A stretch of 50,994 nt of DNA from an uncultured Roseburia sp. (GCA_934309475.1 CAKRDK010000016.1:1-50994), one strand, 5' to 3'. Positions 7,020-15,700 are shown, numbered from the stretch's first letter. Made by a program: numbers and translations. Notes: a model not told the origin generated them from the letters alone.

Positions 7020-8354
7020 ATGAACGAGAATTTTATGAAAGAAAAACCTGTATTACCACTGATTTTGTCAATGGCATTGCCGATGGTGCTTTCTATGTTG
7101 GTCAATTCCCTGTACAATATCGTAGATAGTTTTTTTGTGGCAAAAATCAGTGAAGATGCCATGACGGCATTGTCATTAGTTTTCCCGATTCAGAACTTTA
7201 TCAGTGCGACGGCAATCGGTTTTGGAGTCGGTGTAAATGCGGTGATTGCATTTTTCTTAGGAGCCGGAGAACGTGACCGCGCAGATTGTGCGGCAACACA
7301 GGGCACGCTGTTGGCAGCAATACACGGCATTGTGCTCACGATTGTCTGTATCGCAGTGATACCTACATTTTTAGGAATGTTTACCTCGTCAAAACAGGTT
7401 GTGATGCTCGGAGTGGAGTATTCTGTGATTGCATTTTCCTTTGGAACCATCAACAATGTGGCAATCACATTTGAAAAGATTTTTCAGGCAGTCGGAAGAA
7501 TGAAGACAACGATGGTCGCGCTCGCGGGCGGCTGTCTGGTAAATATCGTGTTAGATCCGATCTTGATTTTCGGAATTGGACCGTTTCCAAGAATGGAAAT
7601 GCGCGGAGCTGCGCTTGCAACAGGAATCGGGCAGACATTTTCCCTGGTTGTTTACTTAATTGTATATGCAATTGCACCAATTTCGGTTCAGCCGAAAAAG
7701 AAATATTTGAAACTTGAGAAAAAAATGGTTGGAAAACTGTATTCCATCGGAATACCGGCAACGTTGAATATGGCATTGCCTTCCGTTTTGATTTCCTCAT
7801 TAAATGCAATTTTGGCTGCGTATGCGGAAAGCTATATTCTGGTGCTTGGAATTTACTATAAGTTGCAGACGTTCCTTTATCTGCCTGCAAATGGAATTAT
7901 TCAGGGAATGCGTCCGTTGATTGGTTACAATTACGGAGCAGGAGAACACAAGCGTGTGAATCAGATTTATAAGATTGTATTTTTTATGTGCGGAGGCATC
8001 ATGTTGTTTGGAACCATCATCTGCCTTGCAGTTCCGGGTCAGCTGATGGGACTTTTCACGCACACGGAGGAGACCATCAAAGCCGGAGAAACCGCGCTTC
8101 GTATTATCAGCGCAGGTTTTATCGTGTCGGCTGTTTCGGTGACCTCATCCGGAGCGTTAGAAGGCCTCGGAAAAGGAGTACCTTCCCTGATTATTTCTTT
8201 ATGCCGTTATATTATTTTCATCATCCCGGCAGCATATGTGTTCAGCAGAGCCTTCGGACCGGTCGGCGTCTGGCATGCATTCTGGGTTGCCGAGGTGATA
8301 ACAGCAGTAGTTGCCTATAGTACTTACCGCAAATCAACAAGCTGTTCTGCATAA
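7020..8354 (+). CDS. MATE family multidrug efflux transporter (MepA-like)
   Basis: 444 residues with 12 predicted membrane segments in two similar halves, the MATE topology. The start ATG 7020 has AAGGAG five bases upstream. Family marks include the N-terminal LILSMALPMVLSMLVNSLYNIVDSFFVA helix pair (read in two halves), an AIGFGVGVNAVIAFFLGAG-like stretch, and in the second half PANGIIQGMRPLIGYNYGAG, typical of MepA-type Firmicute MATE pumps. It should export cationic compounds in exchange for Na+ or H+. It is preceded by the attenuated leader described above, which suggests induction by a small ligand. Its last 31 bases overlap the 3' end of the convergent SulP gene. Confidence 0.92.
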   Translation: MNENFMKEKPVLPLILSMALPMVLSMLVNSLYNIVDSFFVAKISEDAMTALSLVFPIQNFISATAIGFGVGVNAVIAFFLGAGERDRADCAATQGTLLAAIHGIVLTIVCIAVIPTFLGMFTSSKQVVMLGVEYSVIAFSFGTINNVAITFEKIFQAVGRMKTTMVALAGGCLVNIVLDPILIFGIGPFPRMEMRGAALATGIGQTFSLVVYLIVYAIAPISVQPKKKYLKLEKKMVGKLYSIGIPATLNMALPSVLISSLNAILAAYAESYILVLGIYYKLQTFLYLPANGIIQGMRPLIGYNYGAGEHKRVNQIYKIVFFMCGGIMLFGTIICLAVPGQLMGLFTHTEETIKAGETALRIISAGFIVSAVSVTSSGALEGLGKGVPSLIISLCRYIIFIIPAAYVFSRAFGPVGVWHAFWVAEVITAVVAYSTYRKSTSCSA

Positions 8355-9976
8355 TCTAACGCTTCTACAATGTTTTTGCAGAAATTATCTTTTCCAATAT
8401 AGTCTACGAAGCCGTCTTTTTCCATGACATGCATTGGCTGCTCATTGACATGGGAGAAGACGAGCTGAATCTTCTTTTTCTTCGCGCGGTCTGCTAATTC
8501 ACGCAGGTTTTTCATTGCACTTGCGTCGATGGCAGGAACGCTTCTCATACGAATTACAACTACTTTTGTATACTGCTTGCTGTTAATCTGAAGTAACTGA
8601 TCCGCAGCGGCAAAGAAAAGAGGACCGCTGATTTCAAATACACGGATGCTCTTTGGAATCGCAAGCATTTTCTCAGCTTCACCCGGTGTGATATCAGGCT
8701 GTTCTGTGTATTTCCAGGATTTTACGTCAGCAGTTTCAGACATACGTTTCATAAATAATAAGGCTGCCATGACAACACCGACTTCGATGGCAACGACTAA
8801 GTCGAAGACAACGGTCAGCACAAAGGTTGTTACAAGGACGAGAATATCGCTCTTTGGTGCTGTTTTGCAGAGGTGGAAAAAGGATTTCCAGTCTGCCATG
8901 TTTGCGGCAACGACAAGCAGAACGGCAGCTAACGTTGTCATTGGAATCAATGCGGCGAGCGGCATTAACACCAGAAGAATAATCGTAAGGGTAATACAGT
9001 GTACGATTCCGGCAATCGGAGTACGTCCGCCGTTGCGCACATTTGCAGCAGTTCGTGCAATGGCACCGGTTGCAGGAATACCACCGAATAATCCGGAGAA
9101 AATATTACCGAGCCCCTGACCGACTAACTCGGCGTTGGATTTGTGAGTGTCACCAATCATACCGTCCGATACGACAGCGGAAAGGAGGGATTCGATACCG
9201 GCAAGAATCGCAATGGTAAATGCAGGTGAAATCATTTCGCTGATTAATTCCAGAGAAATGGATGGCACATGGAAACCAGGGAACGAAGAAGAAAGTTCTC
9301 CGTATACGCTGCCAATGGTATTGACAGGTAAGTCTGCAAAGTAAACGATTAAAGTAGTTACAATAATTGCAACCAAAGACCCCGGAATTTTATCGGTTAC
9401 TTTTGGCCAGATGAGCTGGATGGCAACGGCGACAAGACCGATGACAAGTGCAACCCAGTTAATCGTTCCAATGTGTTTTCCATAGGAAATAATTTTGTCG
9501 ATAAATTCAGACGGTACCGATTCGATGGAAAGACCAAAGAAATCTTTTAACTGTCCGACAAAAAGTGTGACGGCAATACCGCAGGTAAATCCGGTTGTAA
9601 TGGTATACGGAATGTATTTAATCAGGGAACCGAAATGGCAGATTCCCATTAAAACAAGGATAATACCGGCTAAAATCGTGGCAACAATCAGCCCGTCTGT
9701 GCCATATTGTGTTACAATACCATAGATGATAACAACAAATGCCGCAGTAGGTCCGCCAATCTGAACGCGGCTTCCACCGAAAAATGAGATGAAAAATCCG
9801 GCAATGATAGCAGTGTAGAGACCCTGTTCCGGACCGACGCCGGATGCGATTGCAAGGGCAATGGAAAGTGGCAGTGCAATGATTGCTACGATGATACCAG
9901 AGATGATATCTTTTACAAGTTGTTGTTTGGTGTAATCTTTCATGACATCAAACAATTTTGGCTTTAGTTCATTCAT
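8324..9976 (-). CDS. SulP family anion transporter with STAS domain
   Basis: 550 residues. Residues ~15-420 form the SLC26/SulP membrane domain with its N-terminal signature region (DIISGIIVAIIALPLSIALA, GPEQGLYTAIIAGF, SRVQIGGPTAAF) and the mid-domain GLGNIFSGLFGGIPATGAIARTA motif. Residues ~440-540 are a STAS domain (IRVFEISGPLFFAAADQL, VVVIRMRSVPAIDASAMKNL, with the conserved DASA loop). The family moves sulfate, bicarbonate or other anions; the substrate cannot be fixed here, though a sulfur operon lies 1 kb away. The start ATG at 9976 has GAGGAG six bases upstream. The 3' end overlaps the convergent MATE gene by 31 bp and no terminator separates them. Confidence 0.9.
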   Translation of the reverse strand: MNELKPKLFDVMKDYTKQQLVKDIISGIIVAIIALPLSIALAIASGVGPEQGLYTAIIAGFFISFFGGSRVQIGGPTAAFVVIIYGIVTQYGTDGLIVATILAGIILVLMGICHFGSLIKYIPYTITTGFTCGIAVTLFVGQLKDFFGLSIESVPSEFIDKIISYGKHIGTINWVALVIGLVAVAIQLIWPKVTDKIPGSLVAIIVTTLIVYFADLPVNTIGSVYGELSSSFPGFHVPSISLELISEMISPAFTIAILAGIESLLSAVVSDGMIGDTHKSNAELVGQGLGNIFSGLFGGIPATGAIARTAANVRNGGRTPIAGIVHCITLTIILLVLMPLAALIPMTTLAAVLLVVAANMADWKSFFHLCKTAPKSDILVLVTTFVLTVVFDLVVAIEVGVVMAALLFMKRMSETADVKSWKYTEQPDITPGEAEKMLAIPKSIRVFEISGPLFFAAADQLLQINSKQYTKVVVIRMRSVPAIDASAMKNLRELADRAKKKKIQLVFSHVNEQPMHVMEKDGFVDYIGKDNFCKNIVEALDYAEQLVDLR

Positions 9977-10172
9977 ACATGACTCCTCTTCGCTATTTTG
10001 TATAGGAAAATGCCCATAAACAGGCGCTTTCTATGCAAAATATATAATAAAATTTAGCTTTATAAAATAAATATAAAGTGTAAAAACACAAGTTCTAATT
10101 CTAGCACTGAAAACGGCTGATTTCAAGAAAAATTTGGAAGACTTTTAGAATGGAAAGGTACGGAAACGAAGT

Positions 10173-10493
10173 ATGGAAGAAAAAAATACGTTTGAAAAAA
10201 TTTATGACGTCGTAAGACAGATTCCGCGTGGAACTGTTGCAACTTACGGGCAGGTGGCAGAGCTTGCCGGCAACCGCCACTGGTCGCGTGTCGTTGGCTA
10301 TGCGCTTCACGCCAATCCTGATCCGGACGGTATTCCCTGCTACCGCGTGGTCAACCGGGAAGGCAGAATCTCGGAAGCCTTCGCCTTTGGCGGCGGCAAC
10401 CGCCAACAACAGCTCCTCGAACAGGACGGCATCCCCGTCCACGACGGAAAAGTAGACCTCACGGAATATCAGTGGAAAAAGCGGCTGTTTTAA
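10173..10493 (+). CDS. MGMT-family DNA-binding protein (O6-alkylguanine transferase-like)
   Basis: 106 residues equal to only the C-terminal winged-helix catalytic domain of O6-methylguanine-DNA methyltransferase. Visible features are the wing and helix (IPRGTVATYGQVAELAG, then a recognition-helix region with ARG-rich RVVGYAL) and the active-site segment IPCYRVVNREG. The alkyl-acceptor Cys is kept, but the usual His of PCHR is Tyr here. Stand-alone alkyltransferase-like (ATL) proteins have lost the Cys (PWHR), so this is an intermediate form: it may transfer alkyl groups or only flag lesions for repair. The N-terminal domain of Ada/Ogt is absent. It stands alone, followed directly by the palindromic element. 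Confidence 0.82.
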   Translation: MEEKNTFEKIYDVVRQIPRGTVATYGQVAELAGNRHWSRVVGYALHANPDPDGIPCYRVVNREGRISEAFAFGGGNRQQQLLEQDGIPVHDGKVDLTEYQWKKRLF

Positions 10494-10513
10494 TCTTTTG
10501 TGCCGGTAGAGGC

Positions 10514-10808
10514 AGTTTTGCATGAGGGGTGGCAGATAATGGTTGTGGATTGTGAAAAAATACAACTTGAATGTTTCTATTCTTCCGTCCGAAATGAGCC
10601 CGGCACCGGCACGCCGTTGCACAAAACACTCCGCGAAGCCTCCTAAAAGCGGTAAACGAAAAAGCAATGGCTTTTCCGTCTACCTGAGTCTTCTCTCCGT
10701 TGTGCAAAAGGCGCGTCGGCACCGGGCTCATTTCGGACGGAAGCTTCTAAGTATTCAATGTATTTTTTCACAATCCTTAACATTATCTGCCACCCTTCAT
10801 GCAAAACT
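10514..10808. repeat. 295-bp imperfect palindrome with central hairpin
   Basis: The left arm (10514 to ~10625) and right arm (~10700 to 10808) are inverted copies over ~105 bp. Matching blocks include AGTTTTGCATGA, GGGTGGCAGATAATG, GGATTGTGAAAAAATACA, CTTCCGTCCGAAATGAGCCC and TTGCACAA. The centre holds a separate hairpin (10651-10665 with 10670-10684; 13 of 15 pairs). There is no believable ORF. The architecture, size and intergenic setting resemble the element at 2506-2835, but the sequence is different. It ends four bases before the regulatory region of the Rrf2 gene. Confidence 0.8.
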
Positions 10809-10811
10809 CCA

Positions 10812-10850
10812 CAATTCCTATTGACATAGTATGAATTGCGGTTGTATAAT
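10812..10850 (+). promoter_or_regulatory. Promoter and probable operator of the Rrf2 gene
   Basis: TTGACA (10821-10826), 18-bp spacer, TATAAT (10845-10850). An inverted pair CAATTC (10812-10817) / GAATTG (10833-10838) straddles the -35 box. A related AATTCC/GGAATT pair frames the next promoter of the cluster, which fits autoregulation by the Rrf2 protein. Confidence 0.72.
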
Positions 10851-10910
10851 ACATGCAGACAGTTCTAAAGCATCCTTTGGAACAAGCTTTTAACTGAATG
10901 GAGGAATTAG

Positions 10911-11345
10911 ATGAAAATATCAACAAAGGGACGTTACGCATTACGACTGATGTTAGACTTAGCGATGCACAATACGGGAGAGCCGGTCAGTCTGAAAGAC
11001 ATTGCAAAGCGTCAGGGAATTTCAGATAAATATTTAGAGCAGATTATTTCCATATTAAATAAGGCAAAATTTGTAAAAAGTGTCCGTGGGGCACAGGGCG
11101 GTTATTCACTGCGCATGAAGCCGGAAGAGTACACGGTCGGCATGATTTTGCGGACAACGGAGGGAAGCCTTGCGCCGGTATCCTGCGTGGAAGAGGGAGA
11201 AGGCGGCTGTGAGCGCATGAATGATTGTGCAACAGTTCTCATCTGGAAAAAGATGAATGAGGCAATCAATGACGTTGTGGATAACATGACACTTGCCGAC
11301 CTCGTTGATTTCGAGATGCAGAAGAGTGATCAGTATTTTATATAG
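10911..11345 (+). CDS. Rrf2 family transcriptional regulator (IscR/CymR-like)
   Basis: 144 residues. The winged-helix DNA-binding domain starts at once (MKISTKGRYALRLMLDLA) and includes the family hallmark LEQIISILNKAKFVKSVRGAQGGYSL. Three cysteines, C92, C100 and C106, sit in the loop where IscR carries its [2Fe-2S] ligands, with spacing x7 and x5 instead of x5 and x5. B. subtilis CymR, which controls cysteine genes, lacks this set. The genes downstream make cysteine and Fe-S clusters, so either cysteine (CymR mode) or Fe-S status (IscR mode) could be the signal. It has its own promoter, and a separate promoter serves the structural genes. The start ATG 10911 has GGAGG seven bases upstream. 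Confidence 0.88.
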   Translation: MKISTKGRYALRLMLDLAMHNTGEPVSLKDIAKRQGISDKYLEQIISILNKAKFVKSVRGAQGGYSLRMKPEEYTVGMILRTTEGSLAPVSCVEEGEGGCERMNDCATVLIWKKMNEAINDVVDNMTLADLVDFEMQKSDQYFI

Positions 11346-11415
11346 AAAGATTTTGTTTCCGGTATAGGAAAAAGAAAACAACAAAAAATAAAAGAGAAAT
11401 TTTTTCAAAAATTTT

Positions 11416-11482
11416 AATTCCCACCTTGACAATAGGAAATAAAGTTGTATAATACAGTTATCCTATTTGAATGGTAGGAATT
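11416..11482 (+). promoter_or_regulatory. Promoter of the sulfur operon within nested palindromes
   Basis: TTGACA (11426-11431), 16-bp spacer, TATAAT (11448-11453). Two nested inverted repeats frame it: AATTCCCACC (11416-11425) with GGTAGGAATT (11473-11482), and AATAGGA (11431-11437) with TCCTATT (11461-11467). GGAATT-containing boxes recall CymR sites. The layout suggests a repressor covering both the -35 box and the start site, most simply the Rrf2 protein encoded just upstream. Confidence 0.75.
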
Positions 11483-11558
11483 AAAAAAGAAAATACAGCG
11501 GCGTTCACAAAAGACAAAGCGTCGTTGCAAAAATAAAACGATTGGAAAGGGACAAGTG

Positions 11559-12743
11559 ATGAGTAAATTAATTTATTTCGATAATGCAGCCACAACACAG
11601 GTCTATCCGGAAGTATTTGAGGCAATGAAGCCTTATTTTACAGAGTATTACGGTAATCCGTCCAGTATATATTCTTTTGCCGGAGAGAGCAAGAAAGCAG
11701 TAGACACAGCTAGAGCAAACGTAGCTTCTTTAATCAATGCAAAGCAGGATGAGATTTATTTCACAGGCGGCGGAAGCGAGTCTGACAACTGGGCATTGAA
11801 AGCCACAGCAGAAGCATACGAAGGAAAAGGAAAGCATATCATCACCACAACGATTGAGCACCATGCAATCCTCCACACCTGTGCTTACCTGGAGAAGAAA
11901 GGTTTCGAAGTGACCTATGTCGGCGTTGACGAAGATGGAGTTGTGAAATTAGACGAACTGAAAGCAGCCATTCGTCCGGACACAATTTTAATTTCCGTTA
12001 TGGCAGCCAACAACGAGATTGGAACAATTCAGCCAATCGCTGAAATTGGAAAAATCGCACACGAGCATGGAATTTTATTCCACACAGATGCGGTGCAGGC
12101 ATTCGGACATATTCCGATTGATGTGGAAGAGATGAACATTGATATGTTGAGCGCAAGCGGACATAAGATTAACGGACCAAAGGGAATCGGTGTCATGTAT
12201 ATCCGTAAAGGTGTTAAGATTTTATCTTTCATCCACGGTGGAGCACAGGAGAGAAAACGTCGTGCCGGAACTTTAAACGTACCGGGAATCGTTGGAATCG
12301 GGAAAGCCGCAGAGCTTGCAAAAGCAAATATGACAGAGCGTATGAAGAAAGAGACAGAACTTCGTGATTACTTTATCAAACGGGTTTCAGAAGAGATTCC
12401 ATATGCGAAGTTAAACGGACATCCAACCAAACGTCTGCCAAACAACATTAACTTCTGCTTCCGTTTTATCGAAGGCGAGTCCATGTTGATTTTATTAGAC
12501 CAGAAAGGTGTCTGCGCATCCAGTGGTTCTGCATGCACATCAGGTTCCTTAGACCCATCCCACGTACTGCTGGCAATCGGTCTGCCGCATGAGATTGCAC
12601 ATGGTTCCTTACGTGTGACCTTATCTGAGAAGAACACGAAAGAAGAAGTTGACTTCACCGTAGACGAGTTAAAGAAAATCATCGAGAGACTCCGTGGAAT
12701 GTCACCTTTATACGAAGATTTTTTGAAAAAACAGAATGCATAA
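11559..12743 (+). CDS. nifS: Cysteine desulfurase (NifS/IscS family)
   Basis: 394 residues, PLP-dependent fold type I. It removes sulfur from cysteine, giving alanine and a persulfide used to build Fe-S clusters. K203 in SGHKINGPKG is the PLP lysine. C326 in the SSGSACTSGSLDPSHVL loop is the persulfide cysteine, on the long mobile loop of the NifS/IscS type. The N-terminus has the usual YFDNAATT motif. ATG 11559 is chosen over the GTG at 11556 because the AAAGG ribosome site then lies eight bases away. An IscU/NifU scaffold gene follows 35 bases later, so the two form the Fe-S assembly pair inside a cysteine-supply operon. Confidence 0.94.
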   Translation: MSKLIYFDNAATTQVYPEVFEAMKPYFTEYYGNPSSIYSFAGESKKAVDTARANVASLINAKQDEIYFTGGGSESDNWALKATAEAYEGKGKHIITTTIEHHAILHTCAYLEKKGFEVTYVGVDEDGVVKLDELKAAIRPDTILISVMAANNEIGTIQPIAEIGKIAHEHGILFHTDAVQAFGHIPIDVEEMNIDMLSASGHKINGPKGIGVMYIRKGVKILSFIHGGAQERKRRAGTLNVPGIVGIGKAAELAKANMTERMKKETELRDYFIKRVSEEIPYAKLNGHPTKRLPNNINFCFRFIEGESMLILLDQKGVCASSGSACTSGSLDPSHVLLAIGLPHEIAHGSLRVTLSEKNTKEEVDFTVDELKKIIERLRGMSPLYEDFLKKQNA

Positions 12744-12778
12744 AGCATCAAAACACATAGAGATATGGAGGAAGAGAT

Positions 12779-13216
12779 ATGTATAGCGAAAAAGTAATGG
12801 ATCATTTCAACAATCCAAGAAACATGGGAGAGATTGAAAATGCCAGCGGTGTTGGAACCGTAGGAAATGCGAAATGCGGTGACATCATGCGAATGTACCT
12901 TGATATAGACGATAACGGCATCATTCAGGATGTAAAATTTAAGACATTTGGATGCGGTGCAGCCGTTGCAACCAGCAGTATGGCAACCGAATTGGTAAAA
13001 GGAAAAACAGTGCAGGAAGCACTTGAAGTAACCAACAAAGCGGTTATGGAAGCATTAGACGGACTTCCACCTGTAAAAGTACACTGTTCTCTTTTAGCAG
13101 AGGAAGCAATCCATGCAGCACTCTGGGATTACGCAGAGAAAAACGGCATCAAGATTGAAGGACTTGAGAAGCCGGTCAACGATATCAGTGAAAAAGAAGA
13201 GGAAGAGGAATACTAA
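12779..13216 (+). CDS. nifU: Fe-S cluster scaffold protein (NifU N-terminal/IscU type)
   Basis: 145 residues of the single-domain IscU fold. The three cluster-binding cysteines are C33 (in NAKCGDIM), C59 (in KTFGCGAAVATSSM) and C103 (in KVHCSLLAEEA), with the family Asp at D35. It receives sulfur from the desulfurase encoded just upstream and assembles clusters for transfer. The C-terminus ends in an acidic tail (EKEEEEEY), probably disordered. There is no [2Fe-2S] or thioredoxin-like extension as in full-length NifU. GGAGGAAG lies just before the ATG. Confidence 0.93.
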   Translation: MYSEKVMDHFNNPRNMGEIENASGVGTVGNAKCGDIMRMYLDIDDNGIIQDVKFKTFGCGAAVATSSMATELVKGKTVQEALEVTNKAVMEALDGLPPVKVHCSLLAEEAIHAALWDYAEKNGIKIEGLEKPVNDISEKEEEEEY

Positions 13217-13267
13217 GAGCAAGAAGTATAACTTCTGGTTATCATAACAAGAAGAGGAGAAGAAAAA

Positions 13268-14575
13268 ATGGCAAAGAAATCATACGGAGAGAGAAATTTT
13301 AAATTTGAAACATTACAGTTACACGTTGGACAGGAGCAGGCGGACCCTGTTACAGATGCCAGAGCAGTACCAATTTATCTGACATCATCTTACGTGTTCC
13401 ACAACAGCCAGCACGCAGCAGACCGTTTCGGACTTCGTGACGCTGGAAATATCTATGGAAGACTTACCAACCCGACAGAAGATGTGTTCGAGCAGAGAAT
13501 CGCAAAATTAGAGGGTGGTGTTGCAGCACTTGCCGTTGGTTCAGGAGCAGCAGCATTAACGTATGCATTTCAGGCAGTCGCACATGCGGGGGATCACATC
13601 GTGGCTGCGAAAAACATCTACGGTGGAACATACAACTTATTAGCACATACACTTCCGGATTATGGAATTGAGGCAACTTTCGTAGACCCATTCGATTATG
13701 ACGGAATCGAGGCTGCTATCAAAGAGAATACAAAGGCAATCGAGATTGAGACACTCGGCAACCCGAATTCAGAAGTTGTGGATATTGAAAGAATTGCAAA
13801 GATTGCACATGCACATAACATTCCGCTTTTAGTAGACAATACATTTGCAACACCTTACCGGGTACGTCCAATTGAGTATGGTGCAGATATTGTCATCCAT
13901 TCTGCTACCAAATTCATCGGCGGACATGGTACGACAATTGGTGGTGTCATCATCGACAGCGGTAACTTTGACTGGGAAGCAAGTGGGAAATTCCCTTGGT
14001 TAGTTGAGCCGAACGTATCTTACCACGGTGTAAGTTTTGCAAGAGACTGCGCACCGGCAGCATTTGCAACTTATATCAGAGCAATTCTTTTAAGAGATAC
14101 AGGCGCAACGATTTCACCGGTTCATTCTTTCATCTTTTTACAGGGACTTGAGACATTGTCTCTCCGTGTAGAGCGCCATGTTGAGAATGCACTGAAAGTA
14201 GTTCAGTATCTGAAAGACCAGCCTTTAGTAGAAAAGGTAAACCATCCTTCTATTTCCGAAGATCCGGAACAGCAGGCACTTTATAAAAAATACTTCCCGA
14301 ATGGCGGCGGTTCTATCTTTACCTTCGAAATCAAAGGCGATGCCAAGAAAGCACAGGAGTTCATTGATAACCTTGAGTTATTCTCACTTCTTGCAAACGT
14401 TGCAGACGTGAAATCTCTTGCAATTCATCCGGCATCTACCACACATTCCGAATGTAACGAAGCAGAATTGTTAGACCAGGGAATCAAACCAAATACAATC
14501 CGTCTTTCCATCGGAACAGAGAATATCGATGATATCATCGAGGACTTAGACGAAGCATTTAAAGCAATCCAGTAA
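13268..14575 (+). CDS. metY: O-acetylhomoserine sulfhydrylase (Cys/Met metabolism PLP enzyme)
   Basis: 435 residues. It belongs to the Cys/Met gamma-family of PLP enzymes; the length and N-terminus (FETLQLHVGQEQADPVTDARAVP, read in parts) match O-acetylhomoserine (thiol)-lyase rather than the ~380-residue cystathionine lyases. K215 in HSATKFIGGHGT is the PLP lysine; YGRLTNPT and VDNTFATPY are conserved cofactor-site motifs. It makes homocysteine from O-acetylhomoserine and sulfide. Together with cysK downstream it lets the cell fix sulfide into both Met and Cys precursors. AGAAGAGGAGA precedes the ATG. Confidence 0.9.
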   Translation: MAKKSYGERNFKFETLQLHVGQEQADPVTDARAVPIYLTSSYVFHNSQHAADRFGLRDAGNIYGRLTNPTEDVFEQRIAKLEGGVAALAVGSGAAALTYAFQAVAHAGDHIVAAKNIYGGTYNLLAHTLPDYGIEATFVDPFDYDGIEAAIKENTKAIEIETLGNPNSEVVDIERIAKIAHAHNIPLLVDNTFATPYRVRPIEYGADIVIHSATKFIGGHGTTIGGVIIDSGNFDWEASGKFPWLVEPNVSYHGVSFARDCAPAAFATYIRAILLRDTGATISPVHSFIFLQGLETLSLRVERHVENALKVVQYLKDQPLVEKVNHPSISEDPEQQALYKKYFPNGGGSIFTFEIKGDAKKAQEFIDNLELFSLLANVADVKSLAIHPASTTHSECNEAELLDQGIKPNTIRLSIGTENIDDIIEDLDEAFKAIQ

Positions 14576-14598
14576 TCAGAAAAAGAAAGGGGCAAATT

Positions 14599-15531
14599 AT
14601 GGGTAACATTTATCAGGGCGCAGTAGAATTAATCGGAAAAACACCACTTGTAGAGTTCAAAAATATCGAGAAAAAATTTAACTTAGATGCAAAATTGGTG
14701 GCAAAATTAGAGTATTTTAACCCGGCAGGAAGCGTAAAAGACCGTGCAGCATATTACATGATAAAAGATGCTGAGGAGAAAGGATTTTTAAAAGAAGGTT
14801 CCGTTATCATTGAGCCGACATCCGGTAATACAGGAATCGGTCTTGCATCCATCGCAGCCGTAAAAGGATACCGTATCATTTTAACAATGCCGGAGACAAT
14901 GAGCGTAGAGCGTCGTAACATTTTAAAAGCATACGGTGCAGAAATTGTTCTGACTGAGGGCGCAAAGGGAATGAAGGGTGCAATCGCAAAAGCAGAAGAA
15001 CTTGCAAAAGAGATTCCGGACAGCTTCATTCCATCTCAGTTTAGCAACCAGGCAAATGCACAGGCACACCGTGAGACAACCGGACCGGAAATCTGGAATG
15101 ATACAGATGGAAAAGTTGACATCTTTGTTGCAGGTGTTGGTACCGGTGGAACAATTACTGGCGTAGGCGAATATTTAAAATCCAAGAATCCGGATGTTAA
15201 AATTGTAGCAGTTGAGCCGGAGACATCCCCTGTTTTATCCAAGGGTGTCAGTGGTGGACATAAGATTCAGGGAATCGGTGCGGGATTCGTACCGGAAGTC
15301 TTAAATACAAAAATTTACGACGAAGTATTCCCGGTTGCCAACGAGGCAGCGTTCCAGATTGGAAAAGAAATTGCAAAAACAGAGGGTGTGTTAGTCGGAA
15401 TTTCATCCGGTGCAGCTCTCTATGCAGCAATCGAACTTGCAAAACGTCCAACCAACAAAGGTAAGACAATCGTAGCATTACTTCCGGACAGCGGAGACAG
15501 ATATTACTCTACATCGTTATTCGTAGATTAA
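14599..15531 (+). CDS. cysK: Cysteine synthase A (O-acetylserine sulfhydrylase)
   Basis: 310 residues, PLP fold type II. K47 in NPAGSVKDRAA is the PLP lysine; EPTSGNTGIGLA binds the substrate carboxylate; GTGGTITG is the phosphate-binding loop; the C-terminal LLPDSGDRYYST motif is conserved. It makes cysteine from O-acetylserine and sulfide in the cytoplasm. It is the last gene of the sulfur operon, 23 bases after metY and followed by a strong terminator. The clean start has AAAGAAAGGGG upstream. Confidence 0.95.
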   Translation: MGNIYQGAVELIGKTPLVEFKNIEKKFNLDAKLVAKLEYFNPAGSVKDRAAYYMIKDAEEKGFLKEGSVIIEPTSGNTGIGLASIAAVKGYRIILTMPETMSVERRNILKAYGAEIVLTEGAKGMKGAIAKAEELAKEIPDSFIPSQFSNQANAQAHRETTGPEIWNDTDGKVDIFVAGVGTGGTITGVGEYLKSKNPDVKIVAVEPETSPVLSKGVSGGHKIQGIGAGFVPEVLNTKIYDEVFPVANEAAFQIGKEIAKTEGVLVGISSGAALYAAIELAKRPTNKGKTIVALLPDSGDRYYSTSLFVD

Positions 15532-15542
15532 GGAATCAGGAA

Positions 15543-15588
15543 AGGCAGTTTGTTAATACAAAGTTAACAAACTGTCTTCTTTTTTTTG
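15543..15588 (+). terminator. Terminator of the sulfur operon
   Basis: GGCAGTTTGTTAA pairs with TTAACAAACTGTC across a seven-base loop, followed by a run of eight T interrupted once by C near its start. Confidence 0.93.
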
Positions 15589-15599
15589 CTTTTGGGGTG

Positions 15600-15608
15600 T
15601 GGTATACT
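15600..15608 (+). promoter_or_regulatory. Extended -10 promoter of lepB
   Basis: TGG then TATACT (15603-15608) forms an extended -10 box directly after the sulfur-operon terminator. There is no good -35 box. The ~85-nt leader that follows is GC-rich with short hairpins (CCGGCAGCAGGCCGG). Confidence 0.5.
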
Positions 15609-15700
15609 ATGGGTAACGGTGCGTAGTGCCATACAAATCGCATTGGCATGCCACGGTGGCAGATGCCGGCAGCAGGCCGGATAGAATTAGGAGATTAATC

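Noticed and set aside
10459..10824. Open frames of ~90 codons on both strands within the 295-bp palindrome
   Set aside because: They arise because both arms carry the same sequence inverted; they lack ribosome sites and overlap each other fully.
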